Part shown: piece by piece, positions 59,798 through 64,000 of the stretch
Layout of the letters: every line of letters starts with the position of its first letter
How positions within the stretch are numbered: position 1 is the first letter of the stretch
Assembly: GCA_963788975.1 (NCBI GenBank)
Contig: CAWBIJ010000004.1
Span: 558,001-622,000, forward strand
Direction: 5' to 3'
DNA length: 64,000 bases
From: VRUE01 sp963788975
GTDB lineage: Bacteria > Actinomycetota > Thermoleophilia > Solirubrobacterales > 70-9
Position numbers and translations under genes: made by a program
The notes under the pieces: generated by a model
What the model saw: only the letters and a program-made list of their open reading frames with translations
Told to the model about the DNA's origin: nothing
Databases searched by the model: none

Positions 59798-60141
59798 GAG
59801 CCGTCTCCGTCAGAGGCGCCCGCCCCCGGACGCGAAGCGGAGGAGGCGGGCTTGGCCTGGGGCTTCGGCTTTTTGGAGAACATGCCGAGCATGCGGTCGG
59901 TGACCATGAAGCCACCGACGATGTTGATCGCGCCGAAGGCAATCGCGATCGTGCCGATCACGTACTCGAGCGAGTCATCGGCGTAACCGACGACGATCAG
60001 CCCGCCTAGCATCACGATCCCGTGGATCGCGTTGGTCTGGGACATCAGCGGCGTGTGCAGCGTCGTCGGCACCTTCGAGATCACCTCGAAGCCGACGAAG
60101 GCGGCGAGGACGAAGATCGTGATCTCGGTCATCAGACTCAT
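59794..60141 (-). CDS. pntAb: NAD(P) transhydrogenase subunit alpha, membrane part
   Basis: 115 residues with three helices (EITIFVLAAFVGFEVI, AIHGIVMLGGLIVVGYA, VIGTIAIAFGAINIVGGFMV) and the family segment VPTTLHTPLMSQTNAIHG. Corresponds to the membrane portion of alpha in the three-gene form of the enzyme. A hairpin at 60159-60214 lies between it and pntAa. The last 30 residues (KPKPQAKPASSA...) are a hydrophilic tail. Confidence 0.93.
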   Translation of the reverse strand: MSLMTEITIFVLAAFVGFEVISKVPTTLHTPLMSQTNAIHGIVMLGGLIVVGYADDSLEYVIGTIAIAFGAINIVGGFMVTDRMLGMFSKKPKPQAKPASSASRPGAGASDGDGS

Positions 60142-60158
60142 AGAACACCCCTGTGTTC

Positions 60159-60214
60159 ACGCGAAAATCGCCGCGGACTCGAAAGACCGGCGATCACCGC
60201 GTCGATTTTCGCGT
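60159..60214 (-). other. Long hairpin between pntAa and pntAb
   Basis: 18-bp arms (ACGCGAAAATCGCCGCGG and its near-complement, 17 of 18 pairs) around a 20-base loop. It begins immediately after the pntAa stop codon and fills nearly the whole gap. AT-rich arm core, no U-run: likely an mRNA processing or stability element inside the operon. Confidence 0.6.
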
Positions 60215-61333
60215 TCACTGCGCCGCCCTCTCGTTCTTGATCTCGCCGCCGTGGGTGATGCAGGCGGCGGCGACGATGTCGTCCTCGAAGTCGACCTTCA
60301 GCCCGCCCTCTTCGTCGATCAGCAGCCCCAGCAGGTTCTCCAGGTTCTTGGCGTAGAGCTGCGAGGCGGGCACCGGCATTTCGCTGGCCAGGTTGCGCGG
60401 GCCGACCACCTTGACACCGTTCTCGACCGTGGTCTGCCCGGCCTCGGTCAGCTCGCAGTTGCCGCCAGTCTCGGCGGCGAGGTCGATAATCACCGAGCCG
60501 GGCTGCATGCCGCGCACCGCGTCGGCGGTGATTAGCAGCGGCGCCGGGCGGCCAGGGATCGCCGCGGTGGTGATGATCACGTCCTGCTTGGCGGCGTTCT
60601 CGCCGAGCGCCTCGCGCACTTGGGCGTTCTCCTCGTCGGTGAGCGGGCGGGCGTAGCCCCCTTCGTCCTCGGCGTCGGGGATGAAGTCGAGTTCGAGCGG
60701 CCGGCCGCCGAGCGAGGCGATCTGCTCCCAGGCGGCGCGGCGGATGTCGAAGCCGGTGACGATCGCGCCGAGGCGCTTCGCCGTGGCGACCGCCTGCAGG
60801 CCAGCGACGCCAGCGCCGAGGACCAGGACCTTGGCCGGCGGCACCGTCCCGGCGGCGGTGGTCATCATGCCGAAGAAGCGGCCCGACTCACGGGCGGCGA
60901 GCAGCGTCGCCGCGTAGCCCGCGGCGGCGGCCTGGGAGGAGAGCGCGTCCATCGCCTGGGCGCGGGTGGTGCGCGGGATCGCCTCCATCGCGAAGCTGGT
61001 GACGCCGGCCTGCGCCAGCGCCTTGTTGGTCTCGGCGGCGGTCCAGGGCGAGAGGTGCCCGATCAGGACCTGGCTGGAGTTGAGGCGACCGATCTCGGCG
61101 GCGGAAGGGGCGGCGACGCGAAGGACCACGTCGGCGCCCCACGTAACCTCGCCCTCGACGAGGTCGGCGCCCGCCTCCTCGTACTGGGAGTCGGGATGGC
61201 CGGCGGCCTCGCCGGCGCCGCGCTCGACCGCGACCGCGACCTTCTCGTTGGCGGCGAGGGACTTGACCACGTCGGGGACGAGCGCGACACGGCGCTCTCC
61301 CTCGGCTGTCTCTTTCGGCACTCCGATCTTCAT
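60215..61333 (-). CDS. pntAa: NAD(P) transhydrogenase subunit alpha, NAD-binding part
   Basis: 372-residue soluble domain I, homologous to alanine dehydrogenase. MKIGVPKETAEGERRVALVPDVVKSL at the start; NAD Rossmann motif VLVLGAGVAGLQAVATAKRLGAIVTGFDIR; TTAAIPGRPAPLLITADAVRGM; and VIIDLAAETGGNCELTEAG. First gene of the pnt operon; its upstream neighbour on the same strand ends 32 bp away. Confidence 0.95.
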   Translation of the reverse strand: MKIGVPKETAEGERRVALVPDVVKSLAANEKVAVAVERGAGEAAGHPDSQYEEAGADLVEGEVTWGADVVLRVAAPSAAEIGRLNSSQVLIGHLSPWTAAETNKALAQAGVTSFAMEAIPRTTRAQAMDALSSQAAAAGYAATLLAARESGRFFGMMTTAAGTVPPAKVLVLGAGVAGLQAVATAKRLGAIVTGFDIRRAAWEQIASLGGRPLELDFIPDAEDEGGYARPLTDEENAQVREALGENAAKQDVIITTAAIPGRPAPLLITADAVRGMQPGSVIIDLAAETGGNCELTEAGQTTVENGVKVVGPRNLASEMPVPASQLYAKNLENLLGLLIDEEGGLKVDFEDDIVAAACITHGGEIKNERAAQ

Positions 61334-61365
61334 CGTGATGCGGCGGGGGAGCCTATGACAAGCGG

Positions 61366-62427
61366 CTAGGCCGGCGTCTGGACGCCAGCGATGCTGGCCA
61401 GGCGCTCGAGCGTGTGCAGTTGCTGTTGGCGGTCGACGTGGACAGGCGAGACGATCAGCCGGTCGATGCCGGCGCCGCGGAAGCGCTCGATCCGCTCGGC
61501 CACTTCCTCCTCGCTGCCGACCAGCGAGGTCGCCTCGACGATCTCGTCCGGCATCGCCTCGTAGGCACCGCCGCGGTCTCCCTCCTGGAAGCGCCGCTGC
61601 ACCTCGTCGGCTACCTCGCCGAAGCCGAAGCGGTGGGCGAGGTCGACGTAGAAGTTGGTCTTGCGGCTGCCCATGCCGCCGAAGTAGAGGACGAGCCCGG
61701 CCTTGACGACGCTCTTCGCCGCCTCCAGGTCGCCATCGATCGCGACCTGCAGCGACGGTGAGACCTCGAGGTCGGAGCGCTGCCGGCCGCCCTTGGCGAA
61801 ACCGGCCTCCAGGTGCTCCCCCCAGGTCTGCTCGAAGGCGTCGACGCTGAAGAAGATCGGGATCCAGCCATCGCAGATCTCCGCCGCCATCTCGACCGAC
61901 TTGCGGCCGATCGCCCCGACGAAGACGGGGATCTGGTTGCGATCGGGGTGGAAGTTGAGCTTCAGCGCCTTGCCCTCCCCGCCGGACAGGGGCAGTTGGT
62001 AGTGCTCGCCCTGGTGGTCGACCGGGCCTTCGCGGGCGACGATCTCGCGCACCACTTCGATGTACTCGCGGGTGCGGCCCCAGGGCTTCGCGTAGGGAAC
62101 GCCGTACCAGCCCTCGGAGACCTGCGGGCCGGAGGGCCCGAAGCCGAAGAGGAAGCGGCCGCCGCTGAGCTTGTCGATCGTCGCCCCCGCCATCGCCGCT
62201 GCCGCGGGCGGGCGGGCGGGCACCTGCATGATCGCCGCACCGAGCTTGATCGTCTCGGTCTGCGGCGCCAGCCAGGCGAGCACGCTGACCACGTCGGAGC
62301 CGTAGGACTCGGCCGCCCAGACTGACTCGAAGCCGAGTCGCTCGGCGGCCTTGACCACCTCGACCGCGTCATCGCCGGCAGGGCCGATGCCCCAGTAACC
62401 GAGGTTGATTCCGAGCTTCAACGCCAT
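61366..62427 (-). CDS. LLM-class F420-dependent oxidoreductase
   Basis: 353-residue luciferase-like TIM barrel of the F420-dependent type: LKLGINLGYWGIGP, KAAERLGFESVWAAESYGSDVVSVLAWLAP, LGAAIMQVPARPPAAAAMAGATIDKLSGGRFLFGFGPSGPQVSEGWYGVPY, and IPVFVGAIGRKSVEMAAEICDGWIPIFF. The VSEGWYGVPY segment is frequent in F420-binding mycobacterial homologues. Upstream of the pnt operon on the same strand; divergent from the P-type ATPase. Confidence 0.9.
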   Translation of the reverse strand: MALKLGINLGYWGIGPAGDDAVEVVKAAERLGFESVWAAESYGSDVVSVLAWLAPQTETIKLGAAIMQVPARPPAAAAMAGATIDKLSGGRFLFGFGPSGPQVSEGWYGVPYAKPWGRTREYIEVVREIVAREGPVDHQGEHYQLPLSGGEGKALKLNFHPDRNQIPVFVGAIGRKSVEMAAEICDGWIPIFFSVDAFEQTWGEHLEAGFAKGGRQRSDLEVSPSLQVAIDGDLEAAKSVVKAGLVLYFGGMGSRKTNFYVDLAHRFGFGEVADEVQRRFQEGDRGGAYEAMPDEIVEATSLVGSEEEVAERIERFRGAGIDRLIVSPVHVDRQQQLHTLERLASIAGVQTPA

Positions 62428-62460
62428 CCGGAGCTCACCCTATTGAATAGAGGCGTGAGC

Positions 62461-64000
62461 GTGACCGACGCAGCGACCGAACGAGGACTGTCGAGCGCCG
62501 AGGCGGCCAAGCGCCTGCGCCAGCTCGGCCAGCCACCAGAGACCTCCTCCCGCTCGACCGCCAGCATCGTCGCGGGCAACGTCTTCACGCTCTTCAACGC
62601 GATCATCGCCTTCTTCTTCCTGCTGATCCTCTCGCTGGGGCTGCTCGCCGATGCTGCCTTCGGTGTGATCGCGATCGTCAACTCCTACATTGGCATCCGC
62701 CAGGAGCTGAAGGCGAAGCGCACTCTGGACCAGCTCGCGGTCCTGGTAGCGCCACACGCCAGGGTGCTGCGCGACGGCGAGGTGCAGAGCCTGCGGGCCG
62801 AGGAGGTCGTGCCCGGAGACGTGATCGAGGTCGAGCCCGGCGATCAGCTGGTCGCCGACGGCGAGGTCGTCGGCAGCCGCGGCATGACCCTCGACGAGTC
62901 GCTGCTGACCGGCGAGGCCGACGGGGTGCGCAAGGAGGCCGGCGACCGGGCGCTCTCGGGCTCCTTCTGCATCTCCGGCTCGGGCCGTTACGAGGTCGAC
63001 GCGGTGCGCGACGAGAGCTACGCGGGCCGCCTCGCCGGCGAGGCACGGGCCTTCCGCCACCCGCCCTCGCCCCTGCAGGGCGAGGTCAACCGGGTGATCG
63101 TCGCTTGCACCTACGTGATGGCGCCGCTGGCTGCGATCCTCCTCCTCACCTTCCAGCTGCGCAGCGCCGACCTGGTCGAGGCGGCCCAGACGGCGACGGC
63201 CGGCCTGGTGACGCTGATCCCCGAGGGCCTGGTGCTGCTGATGAGCGTCACCTTCGCGGTGGCCGCGGTGCGGCTGGCGCGCCACGACACCCTGGTCCAG
63301 CAGATGAGCGCCACCGAGAGCCTCGCCGCGGTGGACACGATCTGCGTCGACAAGACCGGCACCCTGACTGACGGCGAGCTGCGGCTGCTGGGGATCGAGG
63401 TGGCCGAGGGAACCGAGCCGGCGGCGGCACGCGCGGCGCTGGGTCGCTTCGCCGCCAGCGCCGGCGACCGCAACCGGACCTTGGAGGCGATCGCGGCGAG
63501 CTTCCCCGGCGAGCCCGCCCGGGTCGGCGGCGAAGTCCCGTTCTCCTCGGTCTGGAAGTGGAGCGGGCTGCGGATCGACGGGTCGAGCTACGTGCTGGGC
63601 GCCCCCGACCTGCTGGAGCGGGTGGGGGCGCTGAGCCTCCCATCGGGCCTGAAGCGCAAGCTGGAGGAGGAGACCGCGGCGGGCCGCCGCGTCGTCGCCT
63701 TCGGCGAGTCGGGAGAGGCGCTGCCCGACGACCCCGCCGACGGAGCGCCGCCCCGCCTGGCAGCGCTGGCCTTGATCGTGCTGGAAGAGACGCTGCGCCC
63801 GGACGCGGCGGAGACGATCGCCTTCATCCGCGAGGAGGGGGTCGACCTGAAGCTGATCTCGGGCGACGCCCGCGCCACCGTCACCGCCGTCGCCTACGCG
63901 GTCGGCGTACCGCGCGCTGCCGGCGTGGTCGAGGGGCCGGACCTGCCCGAGGATCCCGAGGCGCTCGCCGAGGTGGCCCAGCGCAACGCGATCTTCTGCC
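62461..64000 (+). CDS. CtpE-like P-type cation-transporting ATPase (3' end outside window)
   Basis: First ~513 residues of a P-type ATPase most like mycobacterial CtpE. TM1-2 around SIVAGNVFTLFNAIIAFFFL, actuator TGES-type loop ESLLTGEADGVRKEAGD, TM4 ion-site motif LVTLIPEGLVLLM, phosphorylation site Asp297 in CVDKTGTLTDGEL, and hinge LKLISGDARATV. The nucleotide domain is short, as in CtpE. GTG at 62461 is chosen for its GAGG 7 bases upstream; GTG at 62455 is in the same frame. CtpE is reported as a Ca2+ importer; the ion here is inferred. Confidence 0.9.
   Translation, partial: MTDAATERGLSSAEAAKRLRQLGQPPETSSRSTASIVAGNVFTLFNAIIAFFFLLILSLGLLADAAFGVIAIVNSYIGIRQELKAKRTLDQLAVLVAPHARVLRDGEVQSLRAEEVVPGDVIEVEPGDQLVADGEVVGSRGMTLDESLLTGEADGVRKEAGDRALSGSFCISGSGRYEVDAVRDESYAGRLAGEARAFRHPPSPLQGEVNRVIVACTYVMAPLAAILLLTFQLRSADLVEAAQTATAGLVTLIPEGLVLLMSVTFAVAAVRLARHDTLVQQMSATESLAAVDTICVDKTGTLTDGELRLLGIEVAEGTEPAAARAALGRFAASAGDRNRTLEAIAASFPGEPARVGGEVPFSSVWKWSGLRIDGSSYVLGAPDLLERVGALSLPSGLKRKLEEETAAGRRVVAFGESGEALPDDPADGAPPRLAALALIVLEETLRPDAAETIAFIREEGVDLKLISGDARATVTAVAYAVGVPRAAGVVEGPDLPEDPEALAEVAQRNAIFC

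Noticed and set aside
57693..59942. Very long reading frame of ~750 codons on the minus strand
   Set aside because: Its first two thirds are an out-of-frame shadow of pntB (Arg/Pro-rich); only the part from 58301 downwards is a real protein.

Overview
High-GC bacterial chromosome segment with mostly actinobacterial gene content. It holds a split B12-dependent methylmalonyl-CoA mutase with MeaB, two F420-type luciferase-like oxidoreductases, EgtB/EgtD, a class III adenylate cyclase resembling mycobacterial Rv1264, an ArsA-like ATPase pair resembling Rv3679/Rv3680, and a methyltransferase-GH57-GT4 cluster resembling Rv3030-Rv3032. Together with a full type IV pilus (T4P) locus of the PilMNO type, this suggests a deep-branching actinobacterium such as Thermoleophilia/Solirubrobacterales. 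That placement is inferred from gene content, not from a phylogeny.

Layout. 0-6.8 kb: acyl-CoA/propionate metabolism (etfB end, mutase subunits, HAD phosphatase, thiolase), leucyl aminopeptidase and a PaaI-type thioesterase. Nearly every gene between 1.1 and 6.8 kb is broken by single extra bases; removing them restores whole reading frames, so consensus error is more likely than decay. 6.8-13.9 kb: HxlR regulator, aldehyde dehydrogenase, RTX-like exported protein, acyl-CoA dehydrogenase, PRC-barrel protein, MeaB, hexapeptide acyltransferase. 14-20.4 kb: XRE regulator, a complete IS481-type element, the MT-GH57-GT4 glucan cluster, a second methyltransferase and a low-GC toxin-antitoxin-like pair. 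20.4-27.8 kb: leftward operon parA-ftsZ-ggt-adenylate cyclase, divergent from two ArsA-like ATPases. 27.8-30.3 kb: lipoprotein, an unknown protein, a second HxlR regulator.

30.3-49.9 kb is the T4P locus, all leftward: pilT2, PilX-like, a membrane anchor protein, pilB, pilT, pilC; then an accessory block (VapBC-like pair, antitoxin remnant, DUF4143 ATPase); then pilA, a beta-propeller-like surface protein, two minor pilins, pilD, pilM, pilN, pilO and a PilP-like protein. pilA is preceded by a recognisable c-di-GMP-I (GEMM-I) riboswitch, so pilus assembly is probably under second-messenger control.

50-64 kb: primary sigma factor with a structured 3' region and a candidate small RNA or attenuator upstream, YihY membrane protein, F420-type oxidoreductase, GlpX, EgtD/EgtB, an unusual membrane-anchored protein, a DUF559/AbiEi-like gene whose start and stop codons lie inside two related 48-bp palindromes, the proton-translocating transhydrogenase (pntAa-pntAb-pntB), another F420-type oxidoreductase and the 5' part of a CtpE-like P-type ATPase.

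The most unusual signals are (1) a 113-bp hairpin-forming repeat carried in frame by both ftsZ and parA with three compensated stem changes, (2) the palindrome-bounded DUF559 cassette, (3) the riboswitch-controlled pilin operon, (4) the IS element inserted exactly in the shared CTAG of two convergent stop codons, and (5) a promoter-hairpin-terminator unit before sigA.
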